64,000 nt of DNA from Marinobacter maroccanus (GCF_002933275.1 NZ_PSSX01000003.1:124001-188000), one strand, 5' to 3'. Numbered from the stretch's first letter, positions 8,689-18,552 are shown. Made by a program: numbers and translations. Notes: generated by a model from the letters alone, not told the origin.

Positions 8689-10797
8689 ATGGCAGGGCGC
8701 ATTGTGCTCCTTCTTGCCTGTCTGTTTGTAATGCCCCAGGTTCAGGCCGAGCTGTCAGACAGCAAGCGAGCGCTGATCCAGGAGCTGTTTCCCTCAGCAA
8801 CGGTCATTGAAGACAAGCTGCCGGACTTCCCGGTGTATCCGGTGTATCAACTCCAGGAGCTGCTCGGCTATGCCTACGAAACCATAGACCACAGCCGCCT
8901 GCAGGGCTTTGCCGGCAAACCGATCAGTATGTTGATCGGTCTGGACGCCAAAGGGCGTTTCACCGGTATCAAGGTGCTGAATCACCACGAGCCGGTCTTT
9001 CTGCATGGCCTCGGCGAAGAGCCCCTGCTCGAATTCGTAGATCAATACGAAGGGCACTCGCTTCAGGAGCAGATTATTGTCAGCACCTCCAACTCCAGCC
9101 GTTCCGGACGAACCAGTGATGGCAACGTGGTGCACTTTGACGGAGTCAGCAAGGCTACGGTCTCGGTCCTGATCATCAACGATACCGTGCTCTCGTCAGC
9201 CCTCAAGGTGGCCCGCAAGAAACTCGAAGGCTTCGCCCAGAGCGCGCCCACACGGGCGAAGCCGGATTTCTACCAGCCGCTGCCCTGGCAGCAGCTGGTC
9301 GAGCGCGGTTACATTGGACACTGGCAAATTGGCAGTGAGTCCATCGAGGCTGAACTGGGCCGGCCTCTTTCGGATTACCCCATGGACATCGAGCCGGCGG
9401 ACGGCGAGCCCTTTGCCGAACTGTTCTTCGCCTACATCAATTCGCCCATGGTGGGCCGCAACGTGCTCGGCGACGACGGCTACCGCCGCCTAATGGAACG
9501 ACTCGACGATGGTGCGCAGGTTCTGGCTGTCATGTCCCGGGGCGCCTTTCCCCATGTTTCCCGCGAGTTCGTGCCTGGCAGTTCCCCCGACCGTGTCGGC
9601 CTTACCCAGAACAACCTGGCCGTGGAAATGCGCGATCTCAACCTGCTCGACCAAAATCTCGAGTTCCGCGCCGCCGGCATGCCGTCGTTCGAGGCCGGCA
9701 ACCTGTTTCGGGTGGGCGGCAACGCCGGCTTTAACCCGGGGGCAAAGGCCAACCTGAAGCTCAACGTCGAGCTGGCCCGTAACCACCTGATGGTGGACCG
9801 CACATCCCTGGATATCCCGGTTCAATTCAGCGAAGAGCTGTTTGAAACCGTGGAGGTTGCTCCCAACCCTGAGGACACCCGTCAACCGGTCTGGATCGGG
9901 CTCTGGAAAGAACGCTGGTGGCAGATTTCCCTGCTGGTTCTCGGCCTGACCGTGCTGACCGTATTCTTCGCCCGGCAGAAAACCCTGAGCCGCAACCCGA
10001 AGCTGGTGCACCGGTTCCGCTGGGGATTCCTGTTTTTCACCCTGTTTTTCATTGGCTTCTACGCCCAGGGCCAGCTTTCGGTGTTTAACATCTACACCCT
10101 GTTCCTGGCGATCTGGGACGGTTTCTCTCTCAATGTCTTCCTGCTGGACCCGATCATCTTCATTCTCTGGGTCTACACCTTCGTCACCCTGTTTATCTGG
10201 GGCCGGGGCCTGTTCTGTGGCTGGCTCTGCCCGTTTGGCGCCCTGCAGGAAATGGCCGCCTGGCTTGGCGAAAAACTGAAGTTCCGCCAGATCAAAGTGC
10301 CAGAACAATGGCACCGGCGCCTGATTCTGCTCAAATACCCGATTCTGCTGGGTCTGGTAGGCACCGCCTTCTACTCCCTGACCATTGCTGAGAAACTGGC
10401 GGAAGTGGAGCCTTTCAAAACCAGTATTACCCTGTTCTTTGTTCGCCACTGGCCCTTCGTACTTTATGCCGTTGGCCTGCTGGTGCTCGGCATGTTCATT
10501 CACAAGTTCTATTGCCGCTACCTGTGCCCGTTGGGCGCCGGCCTTGCAGTGCTTGGCCGGTTCAGACTGTTCAGCTGGCTGGACCGGGTCGAGCTCTGCG
10601 GCAATCCCTGCCAGCACTGTAAAAACGAGTGTGGCATCAATGCTATCCGCAAGGATGGCCGGATCGATTACGACGAATGCATCCAATGCCTGGAATGCGT
10701 CGTTATCCTCGAAGATGACACCCGGTGCGTCGACAAACGGCTCGAGACCAAAAAACGTTCAAGGCAGGCAAACATACTGGCAACGGATGCGGGCTGA
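8689..10797 (+). CDS. NosR/NirI family FMN-binding and 4Fe-4S membrane protein
   Basis: The 702 residues comprise, in order: a signal peptide (about 1-20); a periplasmic flavin domain with DGVSKATVS at 151-159, whose Thr157 is the likely covalent FMN site; membrane helices from about residue 405 on; two CxxxCP motifs (C510/C514 and C609/C613); and polyferredoxin cysteines from C637. This is the NosR/NirI architecture, which feeds electrons from the quinone pool to periplasmic reductases. No nosZ or other denitrification gene is nearby, so I do not name it nosR. The start follows AGGAG. A TetR gene follows 190 bases downstream. Confidence 0.85.
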   Translation: MAGRIVLLLACLFVMPQVQAELSDSKRALIQELFPSATVIEDKLPDFPVYPVYQLQELLGYAYETIDHSRLQGFAGKPISMLIGLDAKGRFTGIKVLNHHEPVFLHGLGEEPLLEFVDQYEGHSLQEQIIVSTSNSSRSGRTSDGNVVHFDGVSKATVSVLIINDTVLSSALKVARKKLEGFAQSAPTRAKPDFYQPLPWQQLVERGYIGHWQIGSESIEAELGRPLSDYPMDIEPADGEPFAELFFAYINSPMVGRNVLGDDGYRRLMERLDDGAQVLAVMSRGAFPHVSREFVPGSSPDRVGLTQNNLAVEMRDLNLLDQNLEFRAAGMPSFEAGNLFRVGGNAGFNPGAKANLKLNVELARNHLMVDRTSLDIPVQFSEELFETVEVAPNPEDTRQPVWIGLWKERWWQISLLVLGLTVLTVFFARQKTLSRNPKLVHRFRWGFLFFTLFFIGFYAQGQLSVFNIYTLFLAIWDGFSLNVFLLDPIIFILWVYTFVTLFIWGRGLFCGWLCPFGALQEMAAWLGEKLKFRQIKVPEQWHRRLILLKYPILLGLVGTAFYSLTIAEKLAEVEPFKTSITLFFVRHWPFVLYAVGLLVLGMFIHKFYCRYLCPLGAGLAVLGRFRLFSWLDRVELCGNPCQHCKNECGINAIRKDGRIDYDECIQCLECVVILEDDTRCVDKRLETKKRSRQANILATDAG

Positions 10798-10863
10798 GCC
10801 GCACCCGTTGCCCAGAACGACCCGAATGACTGGCCCCTTAAGCCAATCAACCTGGTTGGCATT

Positions 10864-10961
10864 TGAGCATCACTCATTTTTCTTTCTGGCGTTTGATCGA
10901 TTACAACTTCAGGCTAACTATTATTGAGCATTCATTCTAGCTATAATTGAACGGTCACTCA
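10864..10961. promoter_or_regulatory. Three related TetR-operator-like sites and a candidate -10 box
   Basis: Three sites share a pattern: TGAGCATCACTCA (10864-10876), TGAGCATTCATTCT (10925-10938) and TGAACGGTCACTCA (10948-10961). A TATAAT sits at 10942-10947 between the last two. No good -35 is visible at normal spacing. The arrangement suggests autorepression by the TetR protein encoded 26 bases downstream. Confidence 0.5.
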
Positions 10962-10987
10962 AATCACGACAATGGTGAATCGTTGTT

Positions 10988-11593
10988 ATGGCCAGACACG
11001 CACGCTATGACCGAAAAACCGCCCTGGAAAAAGCCGTAGGTCTGTTCTGGGAGAAGGGTTATCACGGCAGCTCAATGAAACAGATTGAGCAGGCCCTCGA
11101 TATGCGGCCGGGCAGCATCTACGCCACGTTTGGCAGCAAGGACGGTCTGTTTTCAGAAGCACTGGCCGCCTATGCGGAACAGGGCGGCAGAGAGTTGGCC
11201 GTACACCTCAAGGGATTTGATTCGGTCGTTGAAGGTCTGCAGGATTATCTACGCCGCATTGCCTGCAGTTGCGGGGACGAAGACGCAGCGCCGTCCCGGG
11301 CCTGTATGATTGTGAAAACCCTGCTGGAATCCAGCAATACCCACCCGGCCCTGGCTGATCAGGCCAACAGCATTCTTGCCGCCATCGAACAATCCATCGC
11401 AGAATTACTGGAACAGGCAAAGGTGAAAGGTGAGTTGGTTCAGTCGGTAGACAGCCGGCGACTGGCCCGGCTTCTCCAGGCGCAGATCATGGGTCTGAGA
11501 TCCATGGGTGAACGCAATCTCGACCCGCAAATCATGTGCGACCTGGGTGATGACATGGCCGCTATTCTGGACGGCTACCGCACTCAGCACTGA
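10988..11593 (+). CDS. TetR/AcrR family transcriptional regulator
   Basis: This 201-residue protein has a clear TetR helix-turn-helix in the first 60 residues (ALEKAVGLFWEKGYHGSSMK, then GSIYATFGSKDGLFSEAL). The ligand domain contains CSCGDEDAAPSRACMIV, typical of the group whose members often govern reductases and oxidoreductases. Candidate operators lie directly upstream. The targets could be itself, the NosR-like gene upstream or ndh downstream; sequence alone does not decide. Confidence 0.9.
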   Translation: MARHARYDRKTALEKAVGLFWEKGYHGSSMKQIEQALDMRPGSIYATFGSKDGLFSEALAAYAEQGGRELAVHLKGFDSVVEGLQDYLRRIACSCGDEDAAPSRACMIVKTLLESSNTHPALADQANSILAAIEQSIAELLEQAKVKGELVQSVDSRRLARLLQAQIMGLRSMGERNLDPQIMCDLGDDMAAILDGYRTQH

Positions 11594-11763
11594 ACCTGCC
11601 CCTTCCAGAGCCCCGGTGAGAGAGTTCCCGCCGGGGTTGAAGGTACCAGCACTTCCGTAGAATTGTACCCACGGCCCGGGCCGCGTTAACATTAACGCCC
11701 GGTTCAGGCCCTGCCCTGTTTCCTTGTCTAACCCCGGCTGCACGTCTGGTTCCCAGTGAGGAC

Positions 11764-11796
11764 AGCCAAGCATTCTTGCCCGGAGAGTGCTTGGCT
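11764..11796 (+). promoter_or_regulatory. Leader hairpin upstream of ndh
   Basis: AGCCAAGCA (11764-11772) and TGCTTGGCT (11788-11796) form a perfect 9-bp stem with a 15-base loop. It ends 25 bases before the ndh start codon. The following CTCTTCACTT is pyrimidine-rich but not a U tract. It may end the tetR transcript weakly or act in the ndh leader. Confidence 0.4.
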
Positions 11797-11821
11797 CTCT
11801 TCACTTACAGGTCTGATTGGT

Positions 11822-13132
11822 ATGGAAAACCTTCATCACATCGTTGTGGTCGGCGGTGGCGCCGGCGGTCTGGAACTGGTTACCAGCCTGGGCAACAAAC
11901 TGGGTAAAAAACGAAAAGCCAGAATCACACTGGTGGATTCCGGCCTGACCCACGTCTGGAAACCACTGCTGCACGAAGTTGCTTCCGGTTCCCTGGATGC
12001 GAGCGCGAACGAGATTAACTACCGCGCCCATGCCCGCAAGCACCATTACGAATTCCAGCTGGGCCGCATGAGCGGTCTGGACCGCCAGAACAAACAAGTG
12101 GTCATAGCGCCGTTTCACGATATCGATGGCACAGAAGTGGTTCCCGAGCGCCACATCCAGTACGACACCCTGGTGATTGCCGTGGGCAGCACCGCCAACG
12201 ATTTCGGCACCCCCGGCGCCCAGGACAACTGCCTGTTCCTGGATAGCCTCGAGCAGGCGCGGCGCTTCCACAATCTTATGCTTAACGCTTTCCTTCGGAA
12301 AAACCACGAAGCACTGCAGGATGAAAAGCATACGCTGAACATTAGCATCATCGGCGCCGGTGCAACCGGCGTGGAATTGGCCGCCGAGCTAAGGTTGGCG
12401 TCCCGGGAACTACCTGTCTATGGTATGAACCATCTTCAGCCTTCCGATGTTTCCATCAGTGTGATCGAGGCCGCAAACCGTATTCTGCCCGCTCTTCCCG
12501 GGCGGCTCTCATCAGCAGCTACCCGGGAACTGGAACATCAACGGATCAAGGTTCTGACTGGTCAACCTGTCAGTGAGGTCCACGCAGACAGTGTGGTTAT
12601 GCAGGATGGCACAAAACTCGCCTCAGACATGACCATATGGGCTGCAGGCATCAAGGCGCCCGCCTTCCTGGCAGAGCTGGATGGACTGGAAGTCAACAAA
12701 GGCAATCAACTGGCCGTAGAGCAAACCCTGCAAACCACCCAGGATGCAGACATCTATGCTTTTGGCGACTGTGCGGCTTGTCCACAACCGGATTCCGACC
12801 GGCCGGTTCCGCCCCGGGCGCAAGCTGCCCATCAGCAGGCCGATGCTCTGTTCAAGACCCTTTGCAATCGTCTGGAGGGCCGGGAAGCCGTACCATTCCT
12901 TTATAATGATCATGGCTCGCTGATCAATTTCAGTCGCTACACAACCGTGGGCAATCTCATGGGGAATCTGTCGGGGCGGAGTATGTTCATTGAAGGGAAA
13001 GTCGCCAGGCTGTTCTACGTTTCCCTTTATCGCATGCATCAGGTCGCGCTACACGGTTTCTTCCGCACCGGTATTATCTGGCTGATGGATAAAATCAGCC
13101 GTGCCATGCAGCCGCGACTCAAACTACACTAG
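11822..13132 (+). CDS. ndh: Type II NADH dehydrogenase (non-proton-pumping)
   Basis: This 436-residue FAD protein begins HIVVVGGGAGGLELVTSLG (FAD loop). It has the second dinucleotide site SIIGAGATGVELAAELR, an AVGSTANDFG segment and the conserved YAFGDCAACPQ. The C-terminus has the membrane-binding helix and LHGFFRTGIIWLMDKISR, close to E. coli Ndh in length. It oxidises cytosolic NADH and reduces ubiquinone without pumping protons. I placed the start at 11822 since the earlier in-frame ATG would add residues encoded by the leader hairpin. The ribosome site is weak. Confidence 0.93.
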   Translation: MENLHHIVVVGGGAGGLELVTSLGNKLGKKRKARITLVDSGLTHVWKPLLHEVASGSLDASANEINYRAHARKHHYEFQLGRMSGLDRQNKQVVIAPFHDIDGTEVVPERHIQYDTLVIAVGSTANDFGTPGAQDNCLFLDSLEQARRFHNLMLNAFLRKNHEALQDEKHTLNISIIGAGATGVELAAELRLASRELPVYGMNHLQPSDVSISVIEAANRILPALPGRLSSAATRELEHQRIKVLTGQPVSEVHADSVVMQDGTKLASDMTIWAAGIKAPAFLAELDGLEVNKGNQLAVEQTLQTTQDADIYAFGDCAACPQPDSDRPVPPRAQAAHQQADALFKTLCNRLEGREAVPFLYNDHGSLINFSRYTTVGNLMGNLSGRSMFIEGKVARLFYVSLYRMHQVALHGFFRTGIIWLMDKISRAMQPRLKLH

Positions 13133-13156
13133 AAAGGAAGTTGGCCGGTAAGGCAG

Positions 13157-13230
13157 TGGAGCGGGTGAAGGGAATCGAACCCTCGTATGCAGCTTGGGAA
13201 GCTGCCGTTCTACCATTGAACTACACCCGC
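13157..13230 (-). tRNA. glyU: tRNA-Gly (anticodon CCC), CCA encoded
   Basis: On the minus strand the sequence folds as a 74-nt cloverleaf. The acceptor stem is GCGGGTG/CACCCGC, the anticodon stem GCAGC/GCTGC carries loop TTCCCAA (anticodon CCC), and the T-arm is GAGGGTTCGATTCCCTT. A T discriminator and CCA are encoded. It closely resembles the E. coli glyU sequence as I recall it. Confidence 0.95.
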
Positions 13231-13251
13231 AAAAAAATGACCGCGAGAGCA

Positions 13252-13280
13252 ATATAAGCGGTCTGCCCGGCAATGGGCAA
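13252..13280 (-). promoter_or_regulatory. Candidate sigma-70 promoter for tRNA-Gly
   Basis: On the minus strand, TTGCCC (13275-13280) and TTATAT (13252-13257) are separated by exactly 17 bases. The tRNA begins about 20 bases further on, a normal distance for a tRNA promoter. Confidence 0.6.
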
Positions 13281-13300
13281 GCATTCTGTCTGGAGCAACA

Positions 13301-15025
13301 ATGGATCCCACCCTGACCCTGATTGGCGCCCTGATGCTGGTCATCAGTATCGTGCTCAGCCCGCTTTCCAGCCGGGTGGGCATGCCTGTGCTGCTTATCT
13401 TCCTGGTCGTGGGCATGATGATGGGCGAGGACGGGCCAGGTGGTATCCAGTTCGACGATTTCGAGCTGGCCTTTTTGATTGCCAACCTGGCTCTGGGGGT
13501 GATCCTGCTGGACGGTGGCATGCGTACCCGGGCGGAAACCTTCCGGGTAGGCCTGAAACCCGCGCTGATACTGGCCACTCTCGGTGTTGCAATGACCGCC
13601 GCTGGCGCCGCGGTTGTCGCCTGGTGGGTGTTCGACCTGCACTGGCTCACCGCTTTGCTGATCGGTGCCATCATCTCATCCACCGATGCCGCCGCCGTGT
13701 TTAGCCTGCTTCAGGGCCGGGGCCTGCACCTGAACGAACGGGTCAGTGCCACCCTGGAGATCGAATCGGGCAGTAACGACCCCATGGCGATTTTCCTGAC
13801 CCTCATGCTGGTCACTCTGATCGGCAACGATGGTGATCATGCGGGCTGGGCCGCGCTGACCATGCTGGTGCAACAGTTTGGCATCGGCGCGGTTGCCGGG
13901 ATTATTGGCGGCTTTGCGGTGGTGGAGCTGGCCAATCGTATCCGCCTGACGCCCTCCCTGTACCCCTTGCTGGTAGCAGCTGCCGGCATTTCGGTGTTTT
14001 CCGCCACCAACGCCCTTGGCGGCAGCGGCTTTCTGGCCATTTACCTGACCGGCGTGGTGATTGGCAACCGTCATGTCCGGATGATGCCGATGATCCTGCA
14101 GGTGCACGATGGTCTGGCCTGGCTGGCCCAACTGTGCCTGTTCCTGATGCTCGGACTGCTGGTAACACCCTCCGATCTGATTCCGCTGGCCGGCGGCGGG
14201 TTAATACTGGCCCTCTCCCTGATCTTCATCATCCGTCCGCTGACCGTCATCCTGACCCTCTGGCCGTTCGCCTTTAACCGCCGCGAGCTCGGCTTTATCA
14301 GCTGGGTCGGCCTGCGAGGGGCTGTCCCCATCGTGCTGGCCCTGTTCCCGATCATCGCCGACTTGCCGGAAGCGCAACTGGTGTTCCACGCGGCTTTCTT
14401 TATTGTCCTCGTCTCTCTCCTGGTTCAGGGCACCACCATGACACCCCTGGCCCGCAAACTTCGCCTGGAAGTCCCCGCCGGGGAAGATCCCTATCGGAGG
14501 CTGCCCCTGGATGCCCCGGCTGCAGGCGACCACGAATTGATGCTGTTCCCGCTCCGGGGCGAAAGCTGGGAAACACCGCGCCGGCTGGGGCAGCTGCGTT
14601 TTCCGGAGAACACCGCTGTGGCCGGCGTATTCCGCAACCGGGTCTGTTTGCAGCCGAAAGCCGATCTGGAGGTCTCCAGCGGGGATATGGTTGCCATGTT
14701 CGCGACCCCCAGCGTATTGCCGGAACTGGGCAAGGCACTTAGCGGTCGACACGCGCCCAAGTACCTTGCCGAGCGGGCATTCTTTGGTGATTTCGTGCTC
14801 AACGGCGATGCCCTGCTGGGCGATGTCGAGCAGGTTTACGGCATCGAGTTTGACGACCTGCCCCCGGAACTTTCCCTGGCCGAGTGCTTTGCAAAACGCA
14901 CCAAGGGGCACCCGGTTGTCGGTGATGTGGTCACTCTTGGCCCGGTAACACTGGTTGCCAGAGCCACCAGCGCCGACAAGGTCACCAAGGTGGGCCTGAA
15001 GATGGACAGTTCACAAAATGTCTGA
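13301..15025 (+). CDS. Potassium/proton antiporter, NhaP2/CvrA type (CPA1)
   Basis: The 574 residues hold about 12 membrane helices (1-390), including the ion-site region IGAIISSTDAAAVFSLLQGRG and IESGSNDPMAIFLT. A cytoplasmic part follows: a TrkA-C-like domain (about 395-480) and a CorC/HlyC-type transporter-associated domain. This three-part layout is that of NhaP2/CvrA, which exports K+ (or Na+) in exchange for protons and may bind nucleotide through its tail. It is monocistronic by spacing. Confidence 0.9.
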   Translation: MDPTLTLIGALMLVISIVLSPLSSRVGMPVLLIFLVVGMMMGEDGPGGIQFDDFELAFLIANLALGVILLDGGMRTRAETFRVGLKPALILATLGVAMTAAGAAVVAWWVFDLHWLTALLIGAIISSTDAAAVFSLLQGRGLHLNERVSATLEIESGSNDPMAIFLTLMLVTLIGNDGDHAGWAALTMLVQQFGIGAVAGIIGGFAVVELANRIRLTPSLYPLLVAAAGISVFSATNALGGSGFLAIYLTGVVIGNRHVRMMPMILQVHDGLAWLAQLCLFLMLGLLVTPSDLIPLAGGGLILALSLIFIIRPLTVILTLWPFAFNRRELGFISWVGLRGAVPIVLALFPIIADLPEAQLVFHAAFFIVLVSLLVQGTTMTPLARKLRLEVPAGEDPYRRLPLDAPAAGDHELMLFPLRGESWETPRRLGQLRFPENTAVAGVFRNRVCLQPKADLEVSSGDMVAMFATPSVLPELGKALSGRHAPKYLAERAFFGDFVLNGDALLGDVEQVYGIEFDDLPPELSLAECFAKRTKGHPVVGDVVTLGPVTLVARATSADKVTKVGLKMDSSQNV

Positions 15026-15132
15026 AGAGCGAACCAGATAGCCAAAAAAGTTAACAAAACCCCTTAACAGATCCCTTGCGGGCTATGGTATAAAACGCCT
15101 GTACAAAGATTAATCATTGGTAAGTTAAGGAC

Positions 15133-15696
15133 ATGAGCATTTTCCGCGCCCTGCTATCCACTCTCGCCCTGCTCTGCCTGGCAGTTGCTCCGAGCACTTT
15201 CGCCACCGAGCTGCTGGCCAAGGCCGACACCCGAATGCCGGCTGCCACCATGTATAAGCCCGCGGATATTCAGAGTGTCAGCAAAGTGGTCGTTCGCAAG
15301 GGAGAGCGCCGCCTGTACCTGATGGACGGTGAGGACGTGGTTCGCAGCTACCGGATTTCCCTGGGCGACAACCCGGAAGGTCACAAGCTTTATGAAGGCG
15401 ACGAGCGCACCCCCGAAGGCGACTACACTCTGGACTGGCGCAATGCCGAAAGCGATTTCTACAAATCGATCCACATTTCCTACCCCAGCGATCGGGACCG
15501 TGAACTGGCGTCGGCCTGGGGCCTGGACCCCGGCGGCAGCATCATGATCCATGGCCTTCCCAATGATGTGGGCGACCTGGCCTTCGCCTACGTTGGCCTG
15601 GACTGGACCGATGGCTGTATCGCCGTGACCAACGACGAGATGGACGAAATCTGGCAGCTGGTGTCCAACGGAACCCCCATCAGCATTCATCCCTGA
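15133..15696 (+). CDS. L,D-transpeptidase family protein (YkuD), exported
   Basis: This 187-residue protein has a signal peptide (to about A25). The YkuD domain contains VVVRKGERRLYLMD, SLGDNPEGHKLYEGDERTPEG, the catalytic region IMIHGLPN and, further on, DWTDGCIAVTNDEMDEIW. The cysteine is present, but the usual SHGCxR reads TDGCIA here, as in the YafK-like branch. It acts in the periplasm on peptidoglycan, either as a cross-linker or as an amidase-like trimmer. A second L,D-transpeptidase is encoded at 18655-19728. Confidence 0.88.
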   Translation: MSIFRALLSTLALLCLAVAPSTFATELLAKADTRMPAATMYKPADIQSVSKVVVRKGERRLYLMDGEDVVRSYRISLGDNPEGHKLYEGDERTPEGDYTLDWRNAESDFYKSIHISYPSDRDRELASAWGLDPGGSIMIHGLPNDVGDLAFAYVGLDWTDGCIAVTNDEMDEIWQLVSNGTPISIHP

Positions 15697-15902
15697 GTCA
15701 AATCTGACAGCAGCATTAAGTTGTTGTCATATGCTTAGCAAATTTACGTATCTGCAGTTAACATTCCTGCTTACAGTGTTTTACACTGTTTAACGACTCC
15801 GGTAGTCATTGCCTGACAAACGTTGCTGCGCAGGTTGACAGGAAGTCGTCTATACTGACTTTCGGATCACAGGAAATAACTCGACCAATAAGGGGATTTA
15901 CA

Positions 15903-16184
15903 ATGCGTAAACTGACGATCGCCGGGATTGCACTGGCCACTGCTCTGACTGCAGGTTGTGCCACAACTGACCAGGGCGCCATCGACGAAGCAAATGCAAC
16001 CGCCAGCTCCGCTGAGCGCACTGCTGAAAATGCACTGAACACCGCTAACAGCGCTGCCAGCTCCGCCCGCACTGCCCAGCAGACTGCGGAAGAAGCTCTG
16101 GCCGCTGCCCGTGCAGCCCAGAAAGCTGCCGACGAAGCAAACGAGCGTGCCAAGCGTATGCTCGAGCGTGCCAGCCAGAAGTAA
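15903..16184 (+). CDS. Lpp/OprI-like alanine-zipper lipoprotein
   Basis: This 93-residue protein has a lipoprotein signal ending LTAGC, followed by a long Ala-rich heptad helix (SSAERTAENALNTANSAAS, SARTAQQTAEEALAAARAAQ) and a C-terminal RASQK whose last lysine matches the peptidoglycan-linked lysine of Lpp/OprI. It is the major murein-lipoprotein type, expected to trimerise in the outer membrane. AAGGGG precedes the ATG, a TATACT (15851-15856) is a possible -10 box, and a strong terminator follows. Confidence 0.88.
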   Translation: MRKLTIAGIALATALTAGCATTDQGAIDEANATASSAERTAENALNTANSAASSARTAQQTAEEALAAARAAQKAADEANERAKRMLERASQK

Positions 16185-16200
16185 GGCTGAGACGTAACGG

Positions 16201-16226
16201 AAGGCCGGCAATGCCGGCCTTTTTTA
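16201..16226 (+). terminator. Intrinsic terminator of the lipoprotein gene
   Basis: AAGGCCGGC (16201-16209) pairs with GCCGGCCTT (16213-16221) over a three-base loop, followed by a T run. It also overlaps the stop codon of the convergent slipin gene. Confidence 0.9.
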
Positions 16227-17027
16227 TGCCTCGGGTTCCGGTTTTTCCGGACTGGGCTTATCAGGCGTGAAGGGTTTGTTCTCCTTCAGGAACGTGGTCA
16301 TCAGCTCCATTGGCAGCGGGAATACAATGGTGGATGAGTTGGTATTGCTCATATCCGCCAGGGTCTGCAAGTAACGCAACTGCATCGAACCGGAGTTGGT
16401 GGACATGACATCCGCCGCTTCCACCAGCTTTCTGGACGCCTGCAATTCGCCCTCGGCGTGGATGACCTTGGCACGCCGCTCACGCTCGGCCTCCGCCTGA
16501 CGGGCAATGGCACGAATCATCGATTCGTTGAGATCCACGTGTTTGATTTCCACGTTGGCCACCTTGATGCCCCACTCTTCAGTCTGGGCATCGATGATTT
16601 CCTGGATATCGGAATTGAGCTTGTCCCGCTCCGACAGCATTTCGTCGAGATCGTGCTTGCCAAGAACCGACCGCAGCGTAGTCTGAGCCAGTTGGCTGGT
16701 TGCGGAATTGAAATCCTCCACCCGGATAATGGCGCGCTCGGGATCCACGACACGGAAGTACAGAACGGCATTCACCCGGACCGTCACGTTATCGCGGGAG
16801 ATCACGTCCTGGCTGGGAACATCCAGGGTGATTACCCGCAGATCCACCCGCACGATCTGCTGAATGCCGGGAATGACGATAATCAGCCCCGGGCCTTTCA
16901 CACCCTGGAACCGCCCGAGGAAGAACACCACGCCACGCTCGTACTCCGGCAGGATCTTGATGGCCGAAGCAAGAATCAGCAGTAACACCACCGTGGGTGC
17001 CAGATAGGGAATCAGATCGCCAATCAT
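16224..17027 (-). CDS. Slipin/stomatin family SPFH-domain protein
   Basis: This 267-residue protein has one N-terminal membrane helix, then the SPFH core: [60 protein letters not shown], and the [21 protein letters not shown] helix. Stomatins scaffold membrane microdomains and often bind an NfeD-type protease. The upstream gene, 37 bases away on the same strand, encodes exactly that partner, so the pair is probably one operon. The tail is rich in Pro and Glu. Confidence 0.92.
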   Translation of the reverse strand: MIGDLIPYLAPTVVLLLILASAIKILPEYERGVVFFLGRFQGVKGPGLIIVIPGIQQIVRVDLRVITLDVPSQDVISRDNVTVRVNAVLYFRVVDPERAIIRVEDFNSATSQLAQTTLRSVLGKHDLDEMLSERDKLNSDIQEIIDAQTEEWGIKVANVEIKHVDLNESMIRAIARQAEAERERRAKVIHAEGELQASRKLVEAADVMSTNSGSMQLRYLQTLADMSNTNSSTIVFPLPMELMTTFLKENKPFTPDKPSPEKPEPEA

Positions 17028-17064
17028 ACGGCCTCCTTGTATTGCCGTTACTTTGTCTGCCGGT

Positions 17065-18552
17065 TCAGCCGTTGTCCGGAATGATCCTGACAGTTACCGT
17101 TAAACCTTCAATTGCTGTCACTTGAACCCGGTCACCCTCTTTGACAGGCGCCTCGCTGATGGCATTCCAACGCTCACCGCTGAGCCGCACATGGCCGCGG
17201 TAGTGGCCATGTTCTCCCGAGAATTCATCCAGTGCCACGCCTTCTTCATGGGTAAGCTGTTCGGTGCCACTGACCGGATGCCGTCGACGCAGACCGATAA
17301 ACCGGGTCACCGTCCAGAGAATAAACCCCGCAGCGACTACCGCGGTGCCTCCGATGGTCGGCAGGGAGATATCCCGGTGACTGCCGTCCATCAGTATGAT
17401 CGAGCCAGTCACAAAGGCGACAATCCCGCCAACCCCCAATATCCCGAAACTGGGCACAAAGGCTTCGCCCACAATGAACGCCAACCCGAGCAGAATCAGC
17501 GCCAGGCCAGCGTAATTCACCGACAGAACCTGGAATGCGAAGAGCGCAAGAATCAACGAGATGGCACCAATCACACCTGGCACCACGGCGCCCGGGTTGG
17601 CCAGTTCGAAGATGATGCCGTAGAAGCCGATAATCATCAGGAAGTAGGCAACGTTCGGATCGGTAATGACGGAAAGCAGACGGGTACGCCAGTCCGGCTG
17701 GGATCGGACGATTTCCAGATTGGCCGTGGTCAGGGTCATGTCGCCCGACGCCATGCGAACGGTGCGGCCATCTACTTGCTGCAACAGGTCCCGAAGATTG
17801 GGGGAAACCACGTCAATGACGTTTTTCTCCAGCGCCTCTTCAGCACCAAGATTGACAGCCTCACGGACAGCCTCTTCCGCCCAGTCGGCATTCCGGCCAT
17901 GGCGTTCAGCAAGGCCACGAATGTAACTGACCGCATCCTCCAGTACCTTGCGTTCCATGGCGGTGCCGCCGCGACGTTTACCGTCGTCCTCGCTGGCTTG
18001 CTGTTCGTCGTCGGACGAAGACCCGGATGCGGAATCAGATCCTTCCTCAGTTTGCGGTTCGCCGGAGGCCGGATCTCTCTCCGGTTCGGGGCTACCCGGC
18101 AGGCCGCCCAACTGGACCGGCGTGGCCGACCCCAGGTTGGTTGCAGGCGCCATGGCAGCTATGTGGCTTCCGTAGAGAATATAGGTGCCGGCACTGGCCG
18201 CCCGGGCGCCCTGCGGGGAAACATACGTCGCTACGGGAACGTCGGAAGCAAGAATCGTCTTGATGATATCCCGCATGGAGTCCATCAGGCCCCCCGGCGT
18301 GTCCATTTCGATAATCACCAGACCGGCACCCTCGGATTCCGCCCGGCGGATGCCCCGGGTGACGTAATCCATGGTCGCGGGGCCGATAGCCCCCTCAACC
18401 GTCAGTACCAGAGCCGTGTCGGAAGATTTCTGCTGGGCAAAAACCTGATGGGCCAGGGACACCATTGCAAGCAGCACACCAGTCAGGAATACCAGAGCCC
18501 ATGTCCGGAGACGGCCGGGATTCTGTGATCTCATGGGACGGTGTGCCTGCAT
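17065..18552 (-). CDS. NfeD family protein (long form, ClpP-class serine protease)
   Basis: The 495 residues comprise a signal peptide, a ClpP-like protease domain ([38 protein letters not shown] with the likely nucleophile in ASAG), an acidic Ser/Glu-rich insert (about 155-200), four to five membrane helices, and a C-terminal NfeD OB-fold ([16 protein letters not shown]). Long NfeD proteins cleave stomatin-type partners in archaea; the slipin gene downstream fits this. AGGGAGG just upstream supports ATG at 18552. The low-complexity insert is longer than I expect for the family. Confidence 0.9.
   Translation of the reverse strand: MQAHRPMRSQNPGRLRTWALVFLTGVLLAMVSLAHQVFAQQKSSDTALVLTVEGAIGPATMDYVTRGIRRAESEGAGLVIIEMDTPGGLMDSMRDIIKTILASDVPVATYVSPQGARAASAGTYILYGSHIAAMAPATNLGSATPVQLGGLPGSPEPERDPASGEPQTEEGSDSASGSSSDDEQQASEDDGKRRGGTAMERKVLEDAVSYIRGLAERHGRNADWAEEAVREAVNLGAEEALEKNVIDVVSPNLRDLLQQVDGRTVRMASGDMTLTTANLEIVRSQPDWRTRLLSVITDPNVAYFLMIIGFYGIIFELANPGAVVPGVIGAISLILALFAFQVLSVNYAGLALILLGLAFIVGEAFVPSFGILGVGGIVAFVTGSIILMDGSHRDISLPTIGGTAVVAAGFILWTVTRFIGLRRRHPVSGTEQLTHEEGVALDEFSGEHGHYRGHVRLSGERWNAISEAPVKEGDRVQVTAIEGLTVTVRIIPDNG

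Noticed and set aside
8689..10797. Part of a denitrification (nos) cluster
   Set aside because: None of the surrounding genes is a nos, nir or nor gene.
15835..15856. TTGACA with TATACT as a promoter of the alanine-zipper lipoprotein
   Set aside because: The two boxes are only ten bases apart, so they cannot form one promoter; only the TATACT is kept as a possible -10.
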